From positions 15,351,001 to 15,415,000 of the forward strand of contig LR990054.1 of NCBI GenBank assembly GCA_905147135.1: DNA of 64,000 nt. The letters run 5' to 3'. Positions 42,043 to 52,706 of the stretch are shown here, in pieces. Source of the DNA: Blastobasis lacticolella (Eukaryota > Arthropoda > Insecta > Lepidoptera > Blastobasidae). Under the pieces are notes generated by a model that was not told the DNA's origin, made no database searches, and saw only the letters and a list, made by a program, of their open reading frames with translations. Both the position numbers and the translations under genes were made by a program. Numbering within the stretch: position 1 is the first letter of the stretch; each line of letters opens with the position of its first letter.

Positions 42043-42299
42043 CAGGGTGTTTCATAATGCATGTATAAAGCCGAAAGGGTGTTAAAGTATAGCTTGCAAA
42101 GAGTACACTGGCGACTTCATATTATCCAGACATTGAATTTTAATTTTTATAAAAAATCTTCGTTTTTAAAGAAAAATAACCATATCGACTACGTTGATGC
42201 GCAGCTCTATTTCAAGTTGATGATCCTAGAAGGAGAAGTTCAATAACCGCGTGCGACCCCTAAGAAAAAAGAGCAACCTCCTTAAGCCTAGTACCAGGA

Positions 42300-42580
42300 G
42301 CCTAATGCTACGTACACACGCACCGTTGGCGTGTGCCGGCCGGCGATCCGCAGCGCAGCGTGGCGGTAACATCAAACGGATAGAAGCAATCGACCAAACG
42401 CAGCTTGGGCGGATACCGAAGGCCAACGAACAAACGTGCGATTACGAGCCCGAATAGGTTCCCAAAACTCCCAAAGATCGTTTGCTTGACCACGAAATGC
42501 AATTACCTATTGGACCTTAGAAATCCAAATCGGCCGACAACGCTTCGTTGGCGTAAGTTGAGTGTGTACACACCATAAAG
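42300..42580. other. GC-rich block with loosely inverted ends
   Basis: GCTACGTACACACGCACCGT at the left and GTTGAGTGTGTACACACC at the right are loosely complementary, with CGTTGGCG repeated inside. Possibly an old MITE; weak. Confidence 0.3.
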
Positions 42581-42753
42581 AAGAGTTTAATAACCTCGCG
42601 TCATTCATAACAAAACAAACGAACCTCCTACATCTTGCTACCAGGCGCCGAACTAAATGTTACCTACTTATCTCCAAGAATAATCTCTACCAAATTAACT
42701 AGGAACTTACCTACACTAATTATTTTCAATAGGTAGGTATGCTTAAATAGTCG

Positions 42754-43075
42754 GAGCGTTGTCGGTGGCCTAAGGTTACGGTATCCGAGTCGTACCTACG
42801 CGAGAGGTACCGGGTTTGACACCCGCTGCCGCCACGTACCAGTGACCTTTTCTGACGGAAAACATCGTGATGAAACCTGCACATTTAGGCGACTGAATGT
42901 CTAACCATGATTTTAATCTGGTCAGGTAATCAGGTTCCCCTGGTAGCAGGGTCAGGCAGGATTCAGGACTATCAGACGTAATGACCAGAAATGCGAAATC
43001 CTGGATCATGGTCAAGGCGGACCCCAGGCACTCGTGCGCGAGAGCAAAACCAGGTCATTAACGCCGAGATGATTT
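42754..43075 (+). repeat. SINE-A inside the 5.3-kb unit
   Basis: GGTACCGGGTTTGACACCCG (B-box region), AACATCGTGATGAAACCTGC, CACTCGTGCGCGAGAGCAAA and GTCATTAACGCCGAGATGAT. The A box is damaged (GGTGGCCTAAGGTTACGG). Confidence 0.78.
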
Positions 43076-44238
43076 CTACTATTTAGGTACCTAACAGAAC
43101 AAACCACCCCAGCACAACAAAAGTAAAATAAGAATTAAAATCATAGTACTTAGGTACTTATTAACTAAAGGCCTAAAAACAGTATCTAAGTAGGTTAGGT
43201 AGGTAGGAACCTACGTAATTAAAAAACAAAACATATTAATCAGTCTGGAAGACAGCCGGACCCGCGGTGTGGACTGCCGCAGGTACTTAAACTAAATAAA
43301 AATAAACATAGTCAGCTACGTACTTAAGTAGATATCTACTACACTAAAACGGGATTCGTTCAATTGACAAATTGGCTCTACACAGATAGGTAAGTACTAG
43401 GTACCTACTAACACGGTTCCCTCATCTAAGTATCTACGTACCTAGGGAACCACTTATGAATCTAGTTTTGGTGAAACACATTACAGACAGGTTCCACTAA
43501 ATACCTACATGTTTTTATGAAAAGATAAAAAGCGTTGTCTTTTCTACCTATTTCCCGTCGGAAAAGAACTGAGCGCGGCGGTTGCGCTTCTAACGTCACT
43601 ATTAGGTAGTAGGTAGCGTCTCCTAGTCTAGCTAGCACCTAGACCTTTAAAGCATGTAGGTACGTACCTTTTAAACGTTATTTTATGGAAACAAACAGTG
43701 TCAGGTGCCAGCGCAGTTAACCACACTTTCTTGCTTTCTTGTGGCTCGATGACCGATAGGTAAATACACTCATACACACAGGTACACAACACTACAGCAT
43801 GCACTGGTTGCTATGCAATACGTAAGTAGGTAGGTAACATGGTCTTTGGCCTACTGCTTGGTTGCACTCATGCACAGAATAATGATTATCACAATACTTA
43901 AACTGTTGAACATTGTACACAAACAAGACTACGTTAATATTGGTACCTGAAGCAATAAATCATTCATTCATTCATATCGTTTACAGTCTTATCACAGTTA
44001 TTTTCACAGTACTTAGGTATCCTATACATACAACGCAACAAACAATCACACCGATCACGCGAAAAGCTAAAAACCGAATAAACGAACACGACTCGAAAAT
44101 AGGTACATTTTAACACAAACGACACACCCAAGTGCAGCATGCACACTGCCAAAACTCCGGCGTGTCGACACATGTTCGGCGCGGCGCACGGGGCGGCGGG
44201 TGGCGGGAGGCGAGGCGGGAGGCGTGGCAGCAGGCAGC
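43076..44238. other. TAGGTACC-rich unassigned sequence; LINE tail
   Basis: 43080-43850 is very rich in TAGGTA/TACCTA words. CAATAAATCATTCATTCATT at about 43955-43975 is a LINE-like (ATTC)n tail. 44160-44235 is strikingly G-rich (GGCGGGTGGCGGGAGGCGAG). Confidence 0.4.
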
Positions 44239-44246
44239 GCTTTAGG

Positions 44247-44607
44247 CAGCGTTGCCAGATCGTACCTTTTAGTACGATTTACGTACTATTTGGCCGACTG
44301 TCGTACCTTAAGCGTACTTTGCTCCACATCGTACTATTTAGTACGATTTTACAAAATGCTGAATTTAGCTGAGGGGGGTAGTCACTTCACCTTTCCTGTG
44401 CGCAAAATACTGAAAAATAATGGGAAGGAAGGGTTGATTTTAGCCACCGGCAACAAAATAACGTCATTAATTGACTAAAAATCATCCCCCCCCCCAAGGC
44501 CGATAAAATATAGAAGATAATAAGAAGAAATCGTAACTTTTTAGCCAATTTCGTACTATTTTAAGAGCCCAGACGTACTTTTTTGAAAACTACTGCTGGT
44601 AACACTG
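44247..44607. mobile_element. hAT-type MITE, copy 2 (inverted relative to 16069), 8-bp duplication
   Basis: Exact duplication GCTTTAGG at 44239-44246 and 44608-44615. Starts CAGCGTTGCCAG, ends CTGGTAACACTG. 361 bp against 297 bp in copy 1; the extra sequence includes TTAGCCACCGGCAACAAAAT and a C-run (44487-44496). Confidence 0.93.
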
Positions 44608-44858
44608 GCTTTAGGGATCCGCGTGTTAGAGGTCGTACTTATTTCGCCTCTTATGTTCTCCTGGTAGATGCACCGTAATGTTGATTGTGTTTATTTAATA
44701 AAGTGAGGCTCAAACAAGTCCAACAGTGGACTAATAATAATCCTTATGATGTCGGTGATGGAATACATTTGCTTACCACTATTTTATCGGGTAATTTGTA
44801 CAGACAGTAATTACTAAAATTGTGTTTGGGTCCGTGTTTCACCTAGGTGACCTAGGTT

Positions 44859-46549
44859 CAGTGGCGTTGCTTGCCTTCCAGGGGCCCCGTATCAATAGCT
44901 GTCTGGGGCCCCATAGTTAGTACCCCCAACTACAAGGGATCATTATCATCATCATCACAGCCCATAACAGTCCACTACAGGATTTTGGGCCTCTCCCGCA
45001 AAAGGGGAGGTTATTGCCATAATCTCCACGCTTGGCAGGCGGGTTGGAGATTGCAGTGTTGCAAACATAACAATGAAAAACGCTGCTGCCCATTTTCCAG
45101 TTTATGAAGACTAGATATTTTGCCTCTAAACGTTAGTCGCCTTGTACGACACCCACGAGTGTAAGGGGTTGGTGCTATTCTACTCTACCGGTCACCACAC
45201 GGCTACAAGGGATGCTAATGAGTAACTTAAATCCAAGCCATTCGCGTGTTAAGGCGGTACGATTTTCATACAATTTTTATGTAACGTTTTTGTGCAATTG
45301 GCTATTAGAAAATATGTTCAATTGTGCGCGAAATAGTAATAATGTAACACATGTTAATAATGTAAAACAAAGCAATAAAAAAGAAAAATAATTAAATCAC
45401 AAAACATCGACATCAAGCGGCGATTTGTGCTTTTTACGATTTAACTGCTTTTGAAAAGAAAACCACTTTGCGCACCATTGAATACATTTACTAAGAGTAG
45501 AAATCATAATACAATCACTAAACACTCAAACAAATGAAAGAATATCGAGAGAAATTTAGTATGGGCGTTGAATCACCTTAATAGTAACAATGAAAGAAAG
45601 TTCCACACCGCGTCTGTCTGCCAGTTCGCGATAAACTAAAAAACTACTGAACGGATTTTCATGCGGTTTTCACCAATTGACAAAGTGGAATTACTTTGTC
45701 TATTGAGGAAGATTTAGGTGTATAATTTGTTAATGTTTTATGTTGGTTGTTTGTATGACAAGAATCTCCTTAAAGGCCGGGTGGACATCGGAATTTTTGT
45801 AAATTGGCCCTTGACTTTGGTATATTAAAACCTTGCGTGATGAATATAAAAATGTCATAATTTGTTGAATAAGCGAGCGTAGCGAGCTCGATAGTTTCAC
45901 AAACTACCCCTTCAGAATACTTGCGCGAATAAAATAAAATCAGTAAATGGACTATACGATGTAGACATTTCTGACATCTGGTTTATAATAAAATTAACTT
46001 CGCAAACAATTAATTAATGAGCGTGCGAGCTCTATTTCTGACATTTTGGCTATAAAGTTTTCACGATTAACTTAAAAACAGTCAAATTCGAAAATCGTGT
46101 GGGCCAAAACGATTTTATTATGAGCCAGGTTCATCTGACCCGTTGAGCAATGAACAGTGTAAGGGGAGTTTCTTAAATCTTATGATCTCACCGATAGTGC
46201 TGAATATGTTGTACATGAGATCAAGATTTTTTCATTTTTGCTATAGGTGCATTTTTACACAATTTCAATGAAGTAATGAGTGAGTGCGCGTGAGGGGCTC
46301 TAAGTTGTTGTTTTTTATTAAAAATGTTAATTATCTCTAAGCGAAAGGGGAACGAAAACGGATTGTATCACTTGATTTCATTTGCATCTTTGGCGGCCCC
46401 GACCCTGGTCTGAAAATCACTAAAGAATTTTTTTTTTCCGGGAAATAGGGTTTAACTGAAATTGAGGATAACAGTACGTATTTTTGCTTACAAACGATTT
46501 GGGACCCCGTATCATTGATACGGCTGATACGGCGGTTGTTGCGCCCCTG
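44859..46549. mobile_element. 1.7-kb non-autonomous hAT element, 8-bp duplication
   Basis: Exact duplication CCTAGGTT at 44851-44858 and 46550-46557. Ends CAGTGGCGTTGC and (complement of right end) CAGGGGCGCAAC. Subterminal CCCCGTATCAAT occurs at both ends (44886; 46505 as CCCCGTATCATT). No transposase frame can be recognised; family C (44941-45202) is inserted in it. Without that insertion it is about 1.4 kb. Confidence 0.88.
44941..45202 (-). mobile_element. family C retroposon, full length, 11-bp duplication
   Basis: Flanked by CTACAAGGGAT at 44930-44940 and 45203-45213. Tail at left (CATTATCATCATCATCACAG), head complement TCACCACACGG at right. Inserted into the hAT element 82 bp from its left end. 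Confidence 0.92.
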
Positions 46550-47339
46550 CCTAGGTTCTCCAACTGGGTGAAGCATGGGATATTTACAGGTATAGCTCCG
46601 TCAACTAAGATTCATTTAGTTAATTTTTGTTGATGAGAAATATTCGTGAAATCGTACGGATTTTAACATAACAGTCCTCTGAGAGTTTAAGCCTTCCCCA
46701 CATTAGTGGAGGGTTCTGTCTTCAACTCCACGCTCTACTGTCTTTGTTTTATTTATGTTTCATTCATTACACTAAGGTATTTTATTTGTTTTATTTAATA
46801 CAAAAATATGTGTGTGTAGTTACTGAAAAATCTCATAGCAGATAGGTACGATTACCTTTGCGACACTGAAACATGACTGACAGGCATGACATGAGAAAGC
46901 AAACTTATAAAGACAAATATGCTACATTAATAAGAGTTTGCTACATTAATATGCCACAGTAATTTGAATTAGACTACTTTGCTATTAGTTAGGTGGTGGT
47001 GCACTTTCGAAAAAAGTATAAAGGAACCTATTAAATTAAAATTACAATATTTTTTGTACAGAACCCTCAAACCAAAAAATACAAAACGGCTAATTTAGAT
47101 CTCCTTAATATCCCATTGCGCCTAGTACTATGAACTTGAGTGACCTTTTACAACTGATTTCTAGAGATGCGGTCTTTCGTTTTCAAAATGTCGATTATCG
47201 ACATTGAAAAGGTAAAAGTTCGATAGTCATTTTCTCGCTTACTATTCCACGCACGAAAAAAATAATTGTACCTATCTATTTAATACGTTTAGCACTCCAT
47301 CCAGTTCACGGCTTTATACATGTATTATGAAACACCCTG

Positions 47340-47449
47340 TATAGTAGGGTTGGCGAAAGGTCGCTATGAGGGTAGGGACCTGTGATGGTCTGTGATGGTC
47401 TTAAGTAAGAGCGCAGGTCAATGAGTTGTATAGAACGGAATATTTTCGA
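47340..47449. repeat. remaining end of the interrupted hAT MITE and right arm of outer inverted repeat
   Basis: TATAGTAGGGTTGG (47340-47353) completes the MITE, but its terminal CAACCCTA is replaced by CGAAAGGTCGC. A direct duplication CTGTGATGGT x2 follows (47380-47399), then the arm AAGAGCGCAGGTCAATGAGT and TAGAACGGAATATTTTCG. Confidence 0.75.
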
Positions 47450-47573
47450 GGTCAAAATATCTATTGGTGTATTAAGCTCATTTAACTAAAAAATATTTTG
47501 TTGTGTTGTATACACCGATCAGTAATATTAGCAGTATGATGTCCAGCAGAGTAGAATACAATTAAATAAATAA

Positions 47574-47752
47574 TACCCCTGTCGTGCTCTCGCTCACGAG
47601 GGCCCGGGGTCCGCCTTGACCAAGATCCAGGGTTTGGCAGATCAGGTAATTATAGTGGAGCGACTGTCATCTGACCTCCGTGACTCTGTTACCTGAGCAA
47701 CCTGCCCAGATTGGATCATGGTTACACATTCAGTCGCCTGAATGAATACGCT
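47574..47752 (-). repeat. SINE-A 3' half
   Basis: GTCGTGCTCTCGCTCACGAG, CCTTGACCAAGATCCAGG and GATTGGATCATGGTTACACA; no head. Confidence 0.75.
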
Positions 47753-48670
47753 TTATGAAAAAGAATATAATAATTACAAGTACGATGTAATTATCACAAA
47801 GTCCATAACTGACACGGCGTTTACTCGTTGCGGGGGAATTTATCACAAATTTTGAAGCTATTAAACAAAATCTGCTTTACGAGACCACATACTAAATGGT
47901 GGACGAGAAAGAACACCTAAATTCGAAGTGAAGACGTGACCAAGACGTGCTTGAAATCTCCAAGAAATAAGAATACCTCCGTACCGTTTGAAGGACGACT
48001 CATTCACAGCCTCGAAGACCTCATTTGCAAGTTCAAAATAATATTTTTGTGAACCATTCCACCAGAGACCATCGAAATTGAATCGCAGAATGTATTGGAA
48101 TATTTAAGATTCCGTTGAAGCTCGCACTGGAGTCTCACATAGCATGTCAGCAAATCCTTGCATCCAATATTCATGAGTCACTGATCGATATTGAACTGAA
48201 ATGGTTGTATCTTATGCCTGTTTATTGTACATTGCTGCTTAATTATTCATGACTGGGCGTTGTCTTTGTTAGAATAGAATATTGTGAGCGCTGATAAATA
48301 CCTGGAGAGTAGGCGTTGGTTTGATGAACATTTTGGCGATGTTATTATGAAGGAAATGTTACATTTTAATTTATATTATATTAATGTCTTTGCTGGTTTT
48401 ATTTTATCGTATAAATCTTGAGTTCCTACTGCTAAGTAGGTAGGTATTATGTGGCAGTGTGCAAGGACGTCTGCCTATTCTCTAATGGAAACTAGAACAA
48501 GAAACAAAACAGATTTTACTGCTTTCACGCCGAAGGAAAATATCGCCAGTGCCTTGAGGGACGTAATGTACAGACACCAATAACTATAATTTTTTTAAAG
48601 GTAGCTAAATAAAGATATGATGGCAGCCTTGGCGTGAGAGACACTGCCTAGCCTCTACTGATTTGATCAC
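47753..48670. other. unassigned sequence
   Basis: No recognisable gene or repeat. Confidence 0.35.
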
Positions 48671-48947
48671 GTGCTGTGTACGCCTCAGGTAAAAGTGGAA
48701 AACAGGTGCCTTTTAATGCCAGTATCAGGAAAGAGGGACCTCTTTCCGCAGCGCAGCAAGCGCATGGACATGGCTGAGTTGGCTGCGATAGCCTACGACG
48801 TGGGCATGGTCAAGCAAGACCGAGCCAAGTGGAAGGAAAAGAGTAGGAAGACGGACTGTGACGGAAACCCGGATTTACCGCACATTTACACTTTAGCTAG
48901 GAGCAATATTTAATGTCTATCAAAATATACATACCTTAGTGGTATAA
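48671..48947 (+). pseudogene. possible LINE ORF2 C-terminal fragment
   Basis: An 80-codon open frame carries Q-D-R-A-K-W-K-E-K-S-R-K-T-D, similar to the D-R-A-x-W-R-x-x-x-R-x-A-D pattern at the C-terminus of several LINE ORF2 proteins. It is followed at 48931 by CTTAGTGGTATAAAAAAATA, like the LINE-P 3' end. Weak; the frame could also be chance. Confidence 0.4.
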
Positions 48948-49609
48948 AAAAATATACCTACTGACTGTAGTATTAGAACAGTACCTATGCAAAAGGTACT
49001 TTTGTCTTTTTGGCTTTTGTCTCAGAATTTAACTTCAATTTTTAAAGCAATATTGAAACTTTTACCCACTTCACCGTTAATTTGTATCAAAGCATCGCAA
49101 GTTTATAAACTTTGTAACTTTTCTTATCTTCGGTGTGAATTCTCCCTTACCTATTTCATTTTGGAAACCCTTTTACTGGAGCTAACTTCGTACAATGTAT
49201 AGAGGTAATAAAACACATTGAAAAGTACTTTTACTACTTAAAAGGCTATCGAACCGTCGAAGTCTCCCCACGAACTATATTATACACGCCGAACAATTGA
49301 CATTGACCTTTCGCTACCTACCCGCAATATTATGTTTGAATTACTAAAATTCAAATCTCGGACCACTTTAAGTTTCCAACGGCGTACCCCGAGTCCCTGA
49401 ATCAATTATAAGTAAGCGCAAGTTGAAGTTGTCAATTTGCAGGGATTTGCCCCGATCCCCTGAGAGCTGAACCTCGCATCTTGAAAAAGAGGAGGTAGTT
49501 AGCGAGCGAGAATTCAAAATGGCGCGGCGTTTGAGCTTTAGGTGTTCTATTACGTTTACCTATGCTTCTGCAACGTAAGGCCTTTGAAACTAAATTTCTG
49601 TAGGTAGGT
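48948..49609. other. unassigned sequence
   Basis: No recognisable gene or repeat. Confidence 0.35.
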
Positions 49610-50110
49610 AGTTTCCTAGTTAACCCCCAATGAAAAGAGAGGGTTGCTTTAAGTTTGACGTGTATTCCGGTATATGTGTGTGTCTGTCGAAGGTCTCGTA
49701 GCTTCTGAATAGAAGAACCAATTTCGATGCGGTTTCAGTATTGAAATGCTAGTTTTCGTGATGGTTCTTAGCTTTATTTTATCAAATCCGTTTAGTAGTT
49801 AAGGAAAATTTTAAGTATATATTGTCGGGACCAGTCGGGGGTTTTCGATGTTTTTCTGTTTATAACCTACGATTCCTTTTCTAGCTGACCCCTGACGAAA
49901 AAGGCGGGTGTTATAAGTTTAATTTATATTCCTGTGGTTTTGCATGTGTGTCTGTTGAAGGCCTCGTCGCTTCCGAATGGATGGACCGATTTCGATGCGG
50001 TTTTTTTATTGGAAAGCCAGTATAATCGATATGAAGAATCTCATTGTTTCATCAAGTAGTTTAGAAAAATTTTGAGTATTTATTGGCGGGGCCTTTCGGT
50101 GTTTTTCTAT
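49610..50110 (+). repeat. two diverged tandem units of ~250 bp
   Basis: Unit 1 (about 49620-49865) and unit 2 (about 49880-50115) share CCCAATGAAAA / CCCTGACGAAAA, GTGTGTCTGTYGAAGGYCTCG, TTTCGATGCGGTTT, AAATTTTRAGTATWTATTG and TTTTTCTRT. This is the 'unknown-state, ATTTCGATGCGG' kind of dispersed lepidopteran repeat (recalled), here in tandem. Confidence 0.7.
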
Positions 50111-50127
50111 AGGTAATAATAATAAAT

Positions 50128-50402
50128 AATCGTGGACAAATTCACACAGCGCCATCTATCCCTAAACTAAGCAAAGCTTATACTGTGGGTGATAGCTAAC
50201 TGATGTACTACTTATATACCTTTTTGAATAATAATTTATATGCTATAAAACTCTGAAATAAATAAATACTTTTAAATACATAAATTATACAATTCCCGCA
50301 ACAGAAATTAAAATTCATCATTTCAATTTCTGCCCGGCCGGGAATCGAAACCAGGATCTACTGCGTGGCTGACTGCCAGTTGATCAAACTACACAGGTCG
50401 TC
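50128..50402 (-). repeat. SINE-B, full length, with a small internal insertion
   Basis: Minus strand: head at right (CCGGGAATCGAAACCAGGA; B box slightly decayed), body CAGCGCCATCTATCCCTAAA at left. The middle has an extra AT-rich segment (50230-50280). Confidence 0.8.
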
Positions 50403-51495
50403 ACACAGGTAGGTTATTTAATTAGTTAAAACGTTTATGACATACGGTTAATACAAAATACATATCCCGTCGAGGACGGCCGACGAGCCCTACTGATGTA
50501 CCTATGCCACGCACATGTAGAGTGAGGTCATTGAGATGCATAGCGAGGCCTTTGATGTCTCTCTCCACATCTCCAAGGTTTTTGTTAGGGTTTGGTATGC
50601 AGAGGTTTTAAGCAAGATTCCCTTATTTGGTATTCTTGTAGGTTCTTGCACCTGGATATCTGACTATCAATCAATCAAAAACTATCAATTCGCGACCAAT
50701 TTGGCAGCCTTAAAATCTACCAAAACACAGGTATGTTTGTTTTCAACCACATGGAGGACCCTCCATCTATTGAAATGTCATTTTCTGGATGCTACTGGGA
50801 ACATTCTAGAGACTTACCAATAATTACATTACGGTGTAATTTTAGACTTAAGTTTCTTGAATTTTTTTTTAATATATTTATAAATACGTAATTGCCTATT
50901 GTCTCGTCCACGCTACATAATTTTCTTTCAGCGATCGAATCAATCTAGTAATCTATTTTTATTACCGACGTGTTTAATATTTATAGAAGGCAGTATCGAC
51001 GTAGGTCTGACTGATAAATTATTAAACACCTGGACACGTGTACAACTAAATAATAATCGCTTATCTCGGCAGACAGGTTGGAGAAGACAGTGTGTATTTA
51101 AAAGGCTATGGATGGCCATTATTAAGGACAGGGGAAGAACTTTTACTGGGCATCCTTTTTCAGATGGTTGCGTGTTTCATATATACTAAAAATGCTTACA
51201 ATTTGGATATGCAATAAGTTTTTCTCCTATTTAATAGCCATGGAGGCGTGTCCAGAATTTCCGCTGAGAGGACATCAAGCACTACGCAGAACAAGTAAGG
51301 GCTCAGGGCAGAACCCTGGTGAACACCTACAGTAATCGGGAAGGGATTATGGTTTACGACGGTTATGACTATAACGTTGGTTCCCTAAAATTAAATTCAA
51401 ATTTTAAAAAATCTCATAAGTTCATTTAAAGCATTTAAAATACTTATAGAGTCATTTATGTCTTAATAAACCTAGCAACTCATTCATCAAAACCT
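50403..51495. other. unassigned sequence
   Basis: Two open frames of about 95 codons (50536-50823, 50899-51189) lack recognisable motifs; I do not call them genes. Confidence 0.35.
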
Positions 51496-51705
51496 TTTTT
51501 ATTCCACTAAGTTGGCAAACAAGCTTTCAGCCTGCCTGATAGTAAGCAATCACCGCAGCCTACGGACGCTAGCAATACCAGGAGCATCACCCACGCATTG
51601 CCGACCCCGTAAAAACCTTTTCACCCCTTTCTTGAAGAACTCCATTGTACTCTCCAGGGAAAACCTCTGCAGGAAGTTCAATCCACAACCTTAGCGTGCG
51701 TGGGA
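51496..51705 (-). repeat. LINE-P 3' end
   Basis: CACTAAGTTGGCAAACAAGC, GCCTGCCTGATAGTAAGCAA, TTGCCGACCCCGTAAAAACC and CAACCTTAGCGTGCGTGGGA, matching 24580-24790. Confidence 0.72.
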
Positions 51706-51833
51706 GTTAGACAGAAATATGCACATTCTGAACGGATTTAGATGAAATGTTTTATAGTTAGCTTGGAACCCCCAAGGAGCGAGTCCAATGCGTAGGATAC
51801 TTACTTTACCATTATTTTATTTCGATAAGCAGG

Positions 51834-52088
51834 TAGAGCTCGTCTAGTCTAAAATGACGCGCCCCACTACTTAGTTAGTTGATTTCGACGTGTGAGTGCA
51901 AATATTGATAACGACACTTCATCTGTGTGGGAGCCAATGAACGACGCGTGCTCCTACGTTTGAATCTCACCGGCAACTGAATGACCAATTACAACGGCAT
52001 TTGTATATGTATTGTGTCCATATTTTAAACTTGCTTGTGTGCGTTAATGCGATAGTGGGGCGCGTCATTTTAGATTAGACGAGCTCTA
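51834..52088. mobile_element. TA-flanked MITE, copy 2
   Basis: TA-GAGCTCGTCTAG... to ...TAGACGAGCTC-TA. Differs from 13210-13463 by only about ten substitutions or 1-bp indels over 255 bp. No coding capacity. Confidence 0.9.
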
Positions 52089-52706
52089 TCAGATACAGGG
52101 TTTTTTACACGCTGTAGGTACAGCCAGTGTAACCAGTATGAATAAAACAGAGGCTAACCGAAGTCCCAAAGAGAATAGCTCCCAAAACATGTTCCAATCT
52201 CATCTCATCAAACAAATGCACGGCCGTATCAATTACCTCGACAGCAACAGGGGATAGTGGGGCTAGGGTGATTGCGGGTTTAGCTATCGTGTCTTGGGAC
52301 CGCGTGACCTTGGAAGGACGACGGTGGAAGCGAATTAGGCTGGATGAGGCAAGGATTGTATAAAAAAAAGAAAACAGATACGTTATGTATTTCTTATGTT
52401 CTAATTAAGCCCTTCATCTTTACCAAACACGGTAAATTTTGATACAATATATATTAAATACAGATAGCATATCATCTACACGGCGTCATATTCACAAGAT
52501 TTTATTTAACAAAAAATAATTATTTCATTTAATTTTAATTTACTGTGATGTCACAGCATATAACGCTAAAGTCAAGACGACCTATGCGATACCACATAAA
52601 AAAAAATTCTTAATTGATTGTCATTTTTCAAAACTTTATAATGGCAACTTCGCTCAGTAGTCTACGGTAACCGTTTACCATCAGGCGGGCCATCTTAATG
52701 TTACAA
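52089..52706. other. unassigned sequence
   Basis: No recognisable gene or repeat. Confidence 0.35.

Larger units (their letters stand above)
42043..47339. mobile_element. 5.3-kb unit with 31-bp terminal inverted repeats, TA duplication
   Basis: Left end CAGGGTGTTTCATAATGCAT then GTATAAAGCCG; right end is the complement with one mismatch (30 of 31). TA lies outside both ends (42041-42042 and 47340-47341). Removing the unit plus one TA rejoins the interrupted MITE as ...TTATATAGTAGGG, which is what the intact copy has at 18640-18660 in complement. Thus the whole 5.3 kb entered as one piece. No transposase frame is visible. It carries SINE-A, a hAT MITE, a larger hAT element and family C. TA duplication and CAGGGTG ends fit a Tc1/mariner-like element; this is inference. 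Confidence 0.85.

Noticed and set aside
44150..44245. G/C-rich patch as a CpG-type promoter
   Set aside because: Very short, no adjacent exon, and interrupted by a MITE; cannot support a promoter call.
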